Positions 1-5,625 of a DNA stretch of 7,917 bases are shown piece by piece; position 1 is the stretch's first letter, and each line of letters opens with the position of its first letter. The translations under genes and the position numbers were made by a program. The DNA is taken from the NCBI GenBank assembly GCA_018222665.1, contig JAAEZW010000074.1, positions 1-7,917 of the forward strand. Direction: 5' to 3'. Source of the stretch: Paracoccaceae bacterium (GTDB lineage Bacteria > Pseudomonadota > Alphaproteobacteria > Rhodobacterales > Rhodobacteraceae). Under the pieces are notes generated by a model. The model had not been told where the DNA came from and did not search any database. It was given only the letters and a program-made list of their open reading frames with translations.

Positions 1-1
1 G

Positions 2-1366
2 GATATGGGTGCTGCGGGTTTGAGATGTTCAGCCGTGGAAATGGGCGATAAGGGCGAATTGGGTATTCGTTTGGATTTGGAAAAGGTTCCAACCCGTGAA
101 CCCAACATGACCGCCTATGAAATGATGCTGTCTGAATCTCAGGAACGAATGCTAATGGTTCTGCGCCCTGAAAAAGAAGCCGAGGCCAAAGCCGTATTCG
201 ACAAATGGGATCTGGATTTTGCCATCGTCGGTGAAACCATTCCCGAGGATCGCTTCCTTATCATGTTGAACGGCGAATGTAAGGCGGATCTGCCACTGCG
301 CGCCTTGTCGGGCAACGCACCAGAATATGACCGCCCATGGGTTGAAACACCTGAAGCGGCGTACATGGATGATGTCCCAGAGGTTGATCCAATTGATGCG
401 CTAAAGGCGCTGATAAGCTCAGTGAACTACGCCTCAAAACAATGGGTCTATGAACAATATGACAGCCAAGTCATGGCCGACACAATGAAACGCCCTGGAT
501 TTGGCGCGGGTGTGATCCGTGTGCATGGTACGGACAAAAAACTCGCGTTCACATCGGATGTTACGCCCCGCTATGTGCGTGCAAACCCAGAAATGGGGGG
601 ACGCCAAGCGGTGGCAGAGGCCTATCGCAACCTGATTTCTGTCGGCGCGCGTCCTTTGGCCAGCACCGACAATTTGAATTTCGGCAATCCTGAAAAACCA
701 GAAATCATGGGCCAATTCGTAGGCGCCATCAAAGGGATTGGTTCGGCTGTTGCCGCACTTAACATGCCAATCGTTTCAGGCAACGTCAGCCTTTATAACG
801 AAACAGATGGTAATGCGATCCTGCCAACCCCAACAATCGGTGCGGTTGGGTTGATTGCGGCGGGCGAAAAGCCGATCCTGGATCGAGCGCGGGATGGTCA
901 CGTGGCACTTGTCCTTGGGGAAACGACTGGTCACCTTGGGCAATCGGCCCTATTGGCTGAGGTTTTCAATCGCGAAGACGGGGATGCACCGCATGTTGAT
1001 TTGGACGCGGAATCGGCGCACGGCGAATTCATTTTGGCAAATCGTGATATGATCCGCGCGTGCTGCGATTTGGGCGATGGTGGATTGGCGCTTGCGGCCT
1101 TTGAAATGGCAGAGGCCTCAGGCGTTGGTGTGACCCTTGATGCCGCGGATACCGCAACATTGTTTGGCGAAGATCAGGCGCGTTATTTGATTGCCTGCAA
1201 CTTTGATCAGGCCGAGGCATTGATGGCGGCCGCAACACAAGCCGGGCTGAACATTCAGTCGGTTGGGCGTTTCGGTGGCAAATCTGTAAAATTTGGCGGA
1301 TCAGAGGCCGAATTAGCCGACCTAAGTGCCCTATATCGCGACAGTTTTGGCGAGGCCTTCGCCTAA
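2..1366 (+). CDS. purL: Phosphoribosylformylglycinamidine synthase subunit PurL, C-terminal part (5' end outside window)
   Basis: PurL is the ATP-dependent synthetase subunit of FGAM synthase (PurS/PurQ/PurL complex, cytosol). It converts FGAR to FGAM with ammonia delivered from PurQ. The frame is open to the left edge: codon 2-4 is Asp, followed by MGAAGL, matching the family's 'QDMGAAGL' segment, so the ATG at position 5 is internal and not the start. About 454 codons are visible, against roughly 720 residues for the short bacterial PurL, so about 270 N-terminal residues are missing. Visible family signatures are [14 protein letters not shown] (near 110-150), the segment [12 protein letters not shown] (about 776-810) and [16 protein letters not shown] (about 1063-1110), the last from the glycine-rich C-terminal ATP-binding half. 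The gene ends with TAA and is followed, after a hairpin, by bolA on the same strand. No frameshift is seen. Assignment is very secure; the truncation is only the window edge. Confidence 0.97.
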   Translation, partial: DMGAAGLRCSAVEMGDKGELGIRLDLEKVPTREPNMTAYEMMLSESQERMLMVLRPEKEAEAKAVFDKWDLDFAIVGETIPEDRFLIMLNGECKADLPLRALSGNAPEYDRPWVETPEAAYMDDVPEVDPIDALKALISSVNYASKQWVYEQYDSQVMADTMKRPGFGAGVIRVHGTDKKLAFTSDVTPRYVRANPEMGGRQAVAEAYRNLISVGARPLASTDNLNFGNPEKPEIMGQFVGAIKGIGSAVAALNMPIVSGNVSLYNETDGNAILPTPTIGAVGLIAAGEKPILDRARDGHVALVLGETTGHLGQSALLAEVFNREDGDAPHVDLDAESAHGEFILANRDMIRACCDLGDGGLALAAFEMAEASGVGVTLDAADTATLFGEDQARYLIACNFDQAEALMAAATQAGLNIQSVGRFGGKSVKFGGSEAELADLSALYRDSFGEAFA

Positions 1367-1382
1367 GAAACCTGTTCATTTC

Positions 1383-1414
1383 AGAGGAAAGGCAGAAAAT
1401 GCTGCTTTTCCTCT
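1383..1414 (+). terminator. Strong hairpin between purL and bolA (terminator or attenuator)
   Basis: A 13-bp stem with one G-U pair is formed by 1383-1395 (AGAGGAAAGGCAG) and 1402-1414 (CTGCTTTTCCTCT), closing a 6-base loop. It begins 17 bases after the purL stop. The following bases are only partly T-rich (TGTTGA), so termination may be incomplete and allow read-through into bolA. It could instead be an mRNA 3'-end stabiliser or processing site. The structure is directly visible; its role is inferred. Confidence 0.55.
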
Positions 1415-1416
1415 TG

Positions 1417-1443
1417 TTGAATGGGGCAATAGATACATAAATA
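1417..1443 (+). promoter_or_regulatory. Possible bolA-grxD promoter
   Basis: TTGAAT at 1417-1422 resembles a -35 box and TAAATA at 1438-1443 resembles a -10 box. The spacing is 15 bases, shorter than the usual 16-18. The pair sits just after the purL hairpin and just before the bolA ribosome binding site (AGGAG, 1451-1455). That would leave a very short leader, so this is a weak candidate. Read-through from purL is the alternative. Confidence 0.2.
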
Positions 1444-1462
1444 AACTCAAAGGAGTTTACCT

Positions 1463-1705
1463 ATGGCAATGCAGGCACATGAGATTGAGGCGTTGATCCG
1501 CGAAACCTTTCCGGACGCGCAAATCTCGATCACGGATTTGGCAGGTGATGGCAATCATTACGCCGCAGAGGTGATTGACGAAAGTTTCCGCGGCAAAAAC
1601 CGTGTTCAACAACAACGTGCGGTCTATGCTGCACTTAAAGGAAAGATGGACGGATCACATGGCGAGCTTCACGCGCTTGCCCTGACGACTAAGGTTCCAG
1701 AATAG
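1463..1705 (+). CDS. bolA: BolA family protein (partner of CGFS glutaredoxin)
   Basis: An 80-residue small cytosolic protein of the BolA/IbaG family. These proteins form heterocomplexes with monothiol CGFS glutaredoxins that hold a bridging [2Fe-2S] cluster, and act in iron-sulfur handling and iron sensing. Visible signs are the N-terminal helix ([14 protein letters not shown]), the loop DGNHYAAEV around residues 29-37, the helix [12 protein letters not shown] (47-58) with the family's R/Q-rich turn, and the C-terminal strand ELHALALTT. That strand carries His70, the invariant residue expected to ligate the shared cluster. The length is typical. The start is supported by AGGAG 7 bases before the ATG. 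The grxD start lies 20 bases after its stop, which indicates co-transcription and agrees with the joint function. Family assignment is firm; the exact BolA subclass is not resolved. Confidence 0.93.
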   Translation: MAMQAHEIEALIRETFPDAQISITDLAGDGNHYAAEVIDESFRGKNRVQQQRAVYAALKGKMDGSHGELHALALTTKVPE

Positions 1706-1725
1706 CACATCAAAGGATTACAGTT

Positions 1726-2088
1726 ATGAGCGATTCAACAACGCAGATCGACGAAACAGTCAAAGCCAACGACGTCGTGCTTTATATGAAAGGCACCAAG
1801 GAAATGCCGCAGTGTGGTTTTTCAAGCCGCGTCGCAGGTGTTTTGAATTATATGGGCGTTGACTATACGGACATTAACGTTTTAGCCGATGAAAACATCC
1901 GTCAGGGGATTAAGGATTATTCCGACTGGCCAACAATTCCACAGCTATATGTAAAGGGTGAATTCGTGGGTGGATGTGACATCATCACCGAAATGACCCT
2001 TTCTGGTGAGTTGGACACATTGTTTGATGACAATGGTATTGGTTATGACAGAGAAGCGGCCGACAAAATCCGCGAAGCAAACGGTTAA
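1726..2088 (+). CDS. grxD: Monothiol glutaredoxin, CGFS type (Grx4/GrxD)
   Basis: A 120-residue cytosolic monothiol glutaredoxin. CGFS glutaredoxins bind a [2Fe-2S] cluster with their single active-site Cys and glutathione, deliver clusters, and pair with BolA. The sequence shows [12 protein letters not shown] with the active-site Cys at residue 30, the cis-proline motif WPTIPQLY (Pro72), and the glutathione-binding GGCD segment (82-85). Together these cover the complete thioredoxin fold. Length is typical for single-domain Grx4. The start has an AAGGA box (1713-1717) 8 bases upstream. The gene directly follows bolA and is closed by an intrinsic terminator, so bolA-grxD forms a compact two-gene unit. 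Nothing is missing or unusual. Very secure. Confidence 0.96.
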   Translation: MSDSTTQIDETVKANDVVLYMKGTKEMPQCGFSSRVAGVLNYMGVDYTDINVLADENIRQGIKDYSDWPTIPQLYVKGEFVGGCDIITEMTLSGELDTLFDDNGIGYDREAADKIREANG

Positions 2089-2113
2089 TTTGCGAATTAA
2101 AATAACTTGAATT

Positions 2114-2136
2114 GGCCCCTACATGGGGCCTTTTTT
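2114..2136 (+). terminator. Rho-independent terminator of bolA-grxD
   Basis: A perfect 6-bp GC stem, GGCCCC (2114-2119) and GGGGCC (2125-2130), encloses a 5-base loop and is followed at once by six T residues (2131-2136). It lies 25 bases after the grxD stop. Its last two bases overlap the stop codon of the opposing GNAT remnant. On the opposite strand the stem is not followed by a T run, so it acts mainly in the + direction. Confidence 0.88.
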
Positions 2137-2639
2137 AATTTAAGGAAATGCCAAACATTTCTGTTTCTGTGTCACTCAACTCTTGCACGACATGAAAACC
2201 TGTTTTTCGCAACACCTGTGCGGATGCGGGGTTTTCACGACCAACACCCCCAAGCAGACGCAAACCAGTCTTGGGCACGTGCAACACCAGTCCTACAAGT
2301 AGTTCGCTTGCATACCCTTTCCCCACGCGGATTGCCCAAGGAGATATCCGAGTTAAATGTCGTTATTAAATGGGAGCGTTAGAAACAGAAGCCCGATGAT
2401 TGCGAAAATGCCTATTTCACGTATCAGATAGATATCACTTTCCGCGTCGCCTGCATCAATTCATTGATCTATATTTTGATCCGTGAGATCAAAAAATGGC
2501 GGCAGATGCGCGATCACATCGGGTGTCAGTAAATCTGGCAGCTCCGTTGCAAGTCTGCGCCGTGCCTCTGGCACAGCGGTGGTTCCGCCCAATGCGAAGC
2601 CGAAAGCCGTTCTGTTTCAAACTGCTGAAATAAGGACAC
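2135..2639 (-). pseudogene. Decayed GNAT-family N-acetyltransferase (two 1-base deletions, two in-frame stops)
   Basis: On the - strand one GNAT acetyltransferase can be read through four lesions. It starts at a GTG (2639) 7 bases after the zapA stop, with the typical N-terminal FETERLSASHW. It shifts frame at 2583, where GAACC fits an ancestral GAAACC. It continues as EARRRLATELPDLLTPDV and LPPFFDLTDQNIDQ, then meets TGA (2463-2461, probably a former Trp codon). It goes on through AESDIYLIREIG and IIGLLFL to TAA (2355-2353, perhaps a former Gln codon), and then LGYLLGQSAWGKG. At 2314 one T is missing (GGTAT for GGTTAT). After that it reads YASELLVGLVL, the acetyl-CoA motif region, and ENPASAQVLRKTGF, the family's motif B, ending with TAA. 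Restoring two bases gives about 168 residues, the normal GNAT size. The family call is secure from the motifs; the substrate is unknown. No ribosome binding site is visible at the GTG. Confidence 0.85.
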
Positions 2640-2646
2640 GTTTTTA

Positions 2647-3033
2647 TTACGACTCTTCCAAGCGTTGAGCCAAACTTTCAGCGCGTGCTGCTATATCGGC
2701 AAGGCTATCACCGACCTGTGGCGGAATAATGGGCACCTCAACCGTCTTTGCCTCTGGCGCGGGTGCGTTTTTCAATTGTTCTAACTCGACACGTGTGTCC
2801 GCCAACGACTTCTCTGCGTCGGTTAGTTTTTCCTGCAAGGCCGCTGTTTTATCGGCCAACATCAGCGCAGACATCAACAACATCCGCGGTTCGGGCATGC
2901 GCCCAATCTGTTCCTGAAGAACCGATGCTTCTGCATCAAGCAGCTTTTCGGCAGAGCGCAGATAGTGTTCTTCGCCATCCTGACAGGCCACTTCGAACTG
3001 GCGGCCACCAATTTCAATTGTCACCTCTGGCAT
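2647..3033 (-). CDS. zapA: Cell division protein ZapA
   Basis: A 128-residue ZapA homologue. ZapA binds FtsZ in the cytoplasm and cross-links protofilaments in the Z ring. The N-terminal globular domain is recognisable from residue 4 onward: VTIEIGGRQFEV, then the helix around EEHYLRSAEKLLDAEA. It is followed by MLLMSALMLADKTAALQEKL and a coiled coil with regular leucine spacing to about residue 90. A Pro/Ala-rich linker and a short C-terminal helix (DSLADIAARAESLAQRL) follow; they make it somewhat longer than the roughly 110 residues of enteric ZapA. The start is supported by GGAGG 7 bases upstream (3041-3045). Its ATG shares one base with the stop of the preceding coiled-coil gene (TAATG), so the two are probably translationally coupled. 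A degraded GNAT gene follows immediately. Confidence 0.9.
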   Translation of the reverse strand: MPEVTIEIGGRQFEVACQDGEEHYLRSAEKLLDAEASVLQEQIGRMPEPRMLLMSALMLADKTAALQEKLTDAEKSLADTRVELEQLKNAPAPEAKTVEVPIIPPQVGDSLADIAARAESLAQRLEES

Positions 3034-3314
3034 TAGGCGCCCTCCTCTGCTCTTGCGGCCGTCAGCGCGGCTTCCAGTTCTTCGTGCAGTGCTTGCAAAT
3101 CTGCCTTTTCGTCTTCACGTTCGGCTTTCAACAGATTTAATTCGTTTTGCAAACGATCAATATCGCTCAATAACTCAGAATTGCGCAGGGTTAATGCCGC
3201 CATTACTTCTGATTGACCAATATCTGATGACGCAGATGCGTCGGATGTCATATGACGTTCGATTTTATCTAACGCCACAATAATTCGGCGTTCAAACTCG
3301 GCGATATTATCCAT
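3033..3314 (-). CDS. Small coiled-coil protein coupled to ZapA (ZapB-like, unnamed)
   Basis: A 93-residue acidic protein upstream of zapA in the same operon. It begins MDNIAEFERRIIVALDKIE and then has a low-complexity Ser/Asp/Ala stretch near residues 23-32. A long heptad-like helix follows from about residue 40 (SELLSDIDRLQNELNLLKAEREDEKADLQALHEE, quoted in two overlapping pieces: SELLSDIDRLQNELNLL and LKAEREDEKADLQALHEE), ending in an Ala/Glu tail. There is no signal peptide or membrane segment. The start at 3314 is chosen because AGAGGA (3321-3326) lies 6 bases before it; an upstream GTG at 3362 has no such site. The TAATG overlap with zapA and the shape suggest a FtsZ-ring accessory protein analogous to ZapB, but this is inferred from context and coiled-coil character and not from a recognised domain. 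Confidence 0.78.
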   Translation of the reverse strand: MDNIAEFERRIIVALDKIERHMTSDASASSDIGQSEVMAALTLRNSELLSDIDRLQNELNLLKAEREDEKADLQALHEELEAALTAARAEEGA

Positions 3315-3487
3315 CAACCATCCTCTATTCTGCTCAATATAGCGGTACCGTTTCCGCAACACCGCCCGAATCGCTTTTTCGCATCCTTTTCCATAGTTTA
3401 GCCAAAGATGTTAAAAAATGCGCCCCCATTGACAGAAATCAGCGAAACTCCACAGAACAAATGAGATTTCACATGTATAACAATAGG

Positions 3488-4234
3488 TTATTCGGTGTAA
3501 GTTTGTGTTTCAAATCCGCCTGCAGACCATCCAACAATACCATCAGTTAGGTGGCTGATGTTTGTAAGGCCTACTTGGTTCAACAAGGCATCGCCCAACA
3601 TTCCCGTGCGATTGCCTGTGCGGCAATACAGCATGATCGGTGTGGATGGATCCTGAACAAGGGCAAAGAATTTTGGCTGAAACTCTGGGTGTAATCCCCC
3701 ATCCGCCGTAAAGGCCGTGATCAGTTCAGCGCCCTCAATAACACCTGTTTCAACCCATTCTTCTGGACGGCGGATGTCGACGATGATGGTCCCGTTCTTT
3801 TGGGCATCCAACAATTCTTGCGGATTTGCTTGGCCAAGCTGGGGTGGGATCATTGTGTCCAAAAGTTCAACTTCAAACGTCAATGTCGCATTCGGTGGGA
3901 TCGCATCACCTGCACCAGCAGCGCCATATCCCAGTTCAGGTGGGATTGTCAGGACACGCTTTTCCCCGACCTTCATACCCAAAATGCCCTGTTCCCAACC
4001 ACGGATCACTTGGCCCGCGCCTAAAGTGAACGAAAACGGTTGGCCGCGCGTCACCGAACTGTCAAAAACGCTGCCGTCCTCTAGCTTGCCTGTATAGTGA
4101 ACAAATACCTTATTGCCCGCTTCGGCCGCTTGGCCTGACCCTTCTGTGATCGTTTCGATTTGTAGTTCTGCATTTGCAGCTGTCATGATGAATAGTCCAA
4201 TCGAGGTTAAAAGTGCGCGTATCGTTAGACGCAT
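3488..4234 (-). CDS. Exported FKBP-type peptidyl-prolyl isomerase fused to a rhodanese domain
   Basis: A 248-residue two-domain protein. Residues 1-22 form a signal peptide: MRLTIR, a hydrophobic core, and an ANA site before Glu23, so the mature protein should be periplasmic. Residues about 40-126 are a complete FKBP domain. It has [16 protein letters not shown] (45-60), the [11 protein letters not shown] pocket with Trp80, PPELGYG with Tyr103, and the closing strand LTFEVELLD. Residues about 136-244 are a rhodanese domain. It starts with the VDIRRPEEW loop (152-160), carries the active-site loop CRTGNRTG with Cys204 (the only Cys in the protein) and ends [10 protein letters not shown]. Both active sites look intact, so it may combine proline isomerisation with a sulfur-transfer or thiol role; that combination is inferred. 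The start has AAGGGG 10 bases upstream. It lies downstream of the unknown 134-residue gene on the same strand (gap 73 bases), with no terminator seen between. Confidence 0.9.
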   Translation of the reverse strand: MRLTIRALLTSIGLFIMTAANAELQIETITEGSGQAAEAGNKVFVHYTGKLEDGSVFDSSVTRGQPFSFTLGAGQVIRGWEQGILGMKVGEKRVLTIPPELGYGAAGAGDAIPPNATLTFEVELLDTMIPPQLGQANPQELLDAQKNGTIIVDIRRPEEWVETGVIEGAELITAFTADGGLHPEFQPKFFALVQDPSTPIMLYCRTGNRTGMLGDALLNQVGLTNISHLTDGIVGWSAGGFETQTYTE

Positions 4235-4307
4235 GGATCTGTTTCCCCTTTAAAACTTGGGCGCAGTGAACCATTTTCAGGCGTGATGCACAAGGAGATG
4301 ACCACAA

Positions 4308-4712
4308 TCATACCAATTGGATATTTGATCCTGCCAATTTGTGCGAAACAATCACTTCGATAATCAGCGGATGCATCGACATAAATTCGGCAATGTCGAT
4401 TATGCGATCGGGATAGTTGGCCAAGCTGGGTTTGTCATAATAGGTGTTCGCCTCATCCGTGCCTGTCATGAAATATTGGAAAATCTGATCATCACGAATA
4501 TCGATCATTGCGGCATTTTCGGCCCCATAACGTGCGCTAACACCGTCGCTTTTCATAAAAAACATAACCTCGTGAAACAACCATTCAATATGCATTGGAA
4601 AGCGCTCCAGATGCGTGATCAACTCTGATTTTTCACCCGTGCCGTAGAAATAGCTTTGATAAAACGCAACGGTATGCATGCGTTCAATGTCGTCCAAAAA
4701 CGTGTATTCCAT
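4308..4712 (-). CDS. Protein of unknown function, 134 residues, divergent from the IclR regulator
   Basis: Not recognised. The protein is soluble-looking and rich in aromatic and acidic residues. It opens MEYTFLDDIERMHTVAFYQS, then has YFYGTGEKSELITHLERF, a helix HIEWLFHEVMFFMKSDG (about residues 41-57), IDIRDDQIFQYFMTGTDEAN (about 70-89) and YPDRIIDIAEFMSMHPLIIE (about 99-118). It has no Cys, no obvious metal or nucleotide motif, and no signal peptide or clear membrane helix. The start at 4712 is chosen because AGGAG (4718-4722) lies 5 bases upstream. An ATG 21 bases further up (4733) lacks a ribosome site. It is transcribed away from iclR across a roughly 100-base shared region that holds a palindrome and a good -10 box. 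This makes it a candidate target of the IclR protein. The reading frame seems genuine because of its length, its ribosome site and the absence of a better overlapping frame. Confidence 0.72.
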   Translation of the reverse strand: MEYTFLDDIERMHTVAFYQSYFYGTGEKSELITHLERFPMHIEWLFHEVMFFMKSDGVSARYGAENAAMIDIRDDQIFQYFMTGTDEANTYYDKPSLANYPDRIIDIAEFMSMHPLIIEVIVSHKLAGSNIQLV

Positions 4713-4745
4713 GACCTCTCCTACCTTTTTCATGAGTGTATTTAG

Positions 4746-4751
4746 ATTGTA
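4746..4751 (-). promoter_or_regulatory. Candidate -10 box for the 134-residue gene
   Basis: On the - strand 4751-4746 reads TACAAT, five of six matches to the consensus -10 box. It is placed about 34 bases before the start codon, so a transcript would have a leader of roughly 27 bases including the AGGAG site. The -35 position (about 4769-4774) reads GTAAAT, a poor match, which would fit a weak or regulated promoter. The call rests on one hexamer and its position. Confidence 0.35.
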
Positions 4752-4781
4752 GCATTTACTCCAGCCTCATTTACGCATTTA

Positions 4782-4800
4782 GTGTGTTCACACAGTGAAC
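4782..4800 (+). promoter_or_regulatory. Overlapping palindromes before iclR, candidate operator
   Basis: GTTCAC-ACA-GTGAAC (4786-4800) is a perfect 15-bp inverted repeat with 6-bp arms. It overlaps a second one, GTGTG-TT-CACAC (4782-4793). The pair ends exactly where the iclR ribosome binding region (TAAGGTG, 4801-4807) starts and lies within the divergent intergenic region. IclR-family proteins commonly bind short palindromes of about this size near their own promoters, so autoregulation and control of the divergent gene are plausible. The palindrome is seen; its function is inferred. Confidence 0.5.
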
Positions 4801-4812
4801 TAAGGTGTCAGC

Positions 4813-5625
4813 ATGAGCATCAAACGCATCCGCGCCGTTGATCGTGCGCTTTTGGTGATTGAGGTGTTGTCTCAATCTGGGTCGTGTTCCCTAACCGAAC
4901 TGCGGCAAAAAACGGGTTTGGATAACGCAGGTCTATTGCGCATTTTGGGGACAATGATTGACCGGGGCTGGGTACGTCAGTTGATCGTTGAAAAACGATA
5001 TGAGCTGTCCCATTCATTGGGCGACATTCTGGGGGCAGAGGCGCGCGCACACCCTATGGCTGAAATAGCCGTGCCCATTCTGCTGGATCTGCGCCAAAAC
5101 CCCTACTCGCTGCCCTCTGATCTTTGCGCTATTCGCGGGTTTGGTCAGTTTGAAATCATCGAAAGCACGCGTTTGCGCGGTCCCATGGCGCCTGGTCGTA
5201 CAGGGTTGGGGTTACAACCGTCGCTTTTCCAATCCGCCCATGGACGCGTCATTTTGGCCCATATGTCGGACGAGATGCGCGAAAAACATATAAAGGCATT
5301 TCTGAACCGTGCGCGGAAAGAGGACATCAGTTGGTATAATTCTGGCCGTTTGGATGCAGAATTGGAAATCACACGAAAACGGGGATATGGCATTCGTGAA
5401 GAGCTGTATTGGGAACCCCCATTCGATGAAACACCTCCCATTGGTGCAATCGCGGTTCCAATCATCACGCGGGAAGGAATTTATGGATCAATCAGCCTTT
5501 TGTGGCTGGAAGAGCATCTAAGCGCGGATACCGTCATTCGCTCTGGCCTGTTGGGCCGGTTAAAGGCATCGGCGGGTGACATCTCAACCAAGCTAACAGA
5601 AGGCAGCATTCCAGCGCCTGATTAA
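4813..5625 (+). CDS. IclR-family transcriptional regulator
   Basis: A 270-residue DNA-binding regulator of normal IclR length. The N-terminal winged helix-turn-helix is at about residues 6-68: RAVDRALLVIEVLSQSG, then SLTELRQKTGLDNAGLLRIL containing the recognition helix, then the wing GWVRQLIVEKRYELS. The C-terminal ligand-binding domain (about 80-255) shows SAHGRVILAHM near the middle, LEITRKRGYGIREE (184-197) and the signature IGAIAVPIITREGIYGSISL (210-229). IclR proteins bind small metabolites, often aromatic or central acids, and repress or activate neighbouring catabolic genes. The start has TAAGGTG immediately upstream, directly after a palindrome. The gene converges on the reductive dehalogenase gene, their stop codons overlapping at 5622-5625. 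It is divergent from the 134-residue unknown gene. Family is certain; effector and targets are unknown, although the dehalogenase locus is the obvious candidate. Confidence 0.93.
   Translation: MSIKRIRAVDRALLVIEVLSQSGSCSLTELRQKTGLDNAGLLRILGTMIDRGWVRQLIVEKRYELSHSLGDILGAEARAHPMAEIAVPILLDLRQNPYSLPSDLCAIRGFGQFEIIESTRLRGPMAPGRTGLGLQPSLFQSAHGRVILAHMSDEMREKHIKAFLNRARKEDISWYNSGRLDAELEITRKRGYGIREELYWEPPFDETPPIGAIAVPIITREGIYGSISLLWLEEHLSADTVIRSGLLGRLKASAGDISTKLTEGSIPAPD

Noticed and set aside
2107..2382. Open + strand frame of about 91 codons after grxD
   Set aside because: It begins inside the terminator and lies antisense to the readable GNAT remnant, has no ribosome site and has no recognisable protein character.
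2461..2463. In-frame TGA of the GNAT remnant as a selenocysteine or recoded codon
   Set aside because: The gene also has a TAA stop and two deletions, and GNAT enzymes have no catalytic Cys at this place. Simple decay explains it.
3418..3431. Possible terminator of the FKBP gene on the - strand (AATG..CATT followed by six T)
   Set aside because: The stem is only 4 bp, AT-rich at its end and mismatched inside, so it is too weak to call.
3429..3434. TTGACA on the + strand between the FKBP and coiled-coil genes
   Set aside because: Both neighbouring genes are on the - strand and no -10 box is found at the right spacing, so it has nothing to drive.
4264..4271. CAGTGAAC before the FKBP gene, identical to half of the iclR palindrome
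   Set aside because: Only a half-site. The same eight bases also occur by chance inside purL (near 420), so it is not strong evidence of shared regulation.
4110..4307. 65-codon - strand frame before and inside the FKBP gene
   Set aside because: It overlaps the signal peptide and FKBP domain in another frame, has no ribosome site and shows no domain.
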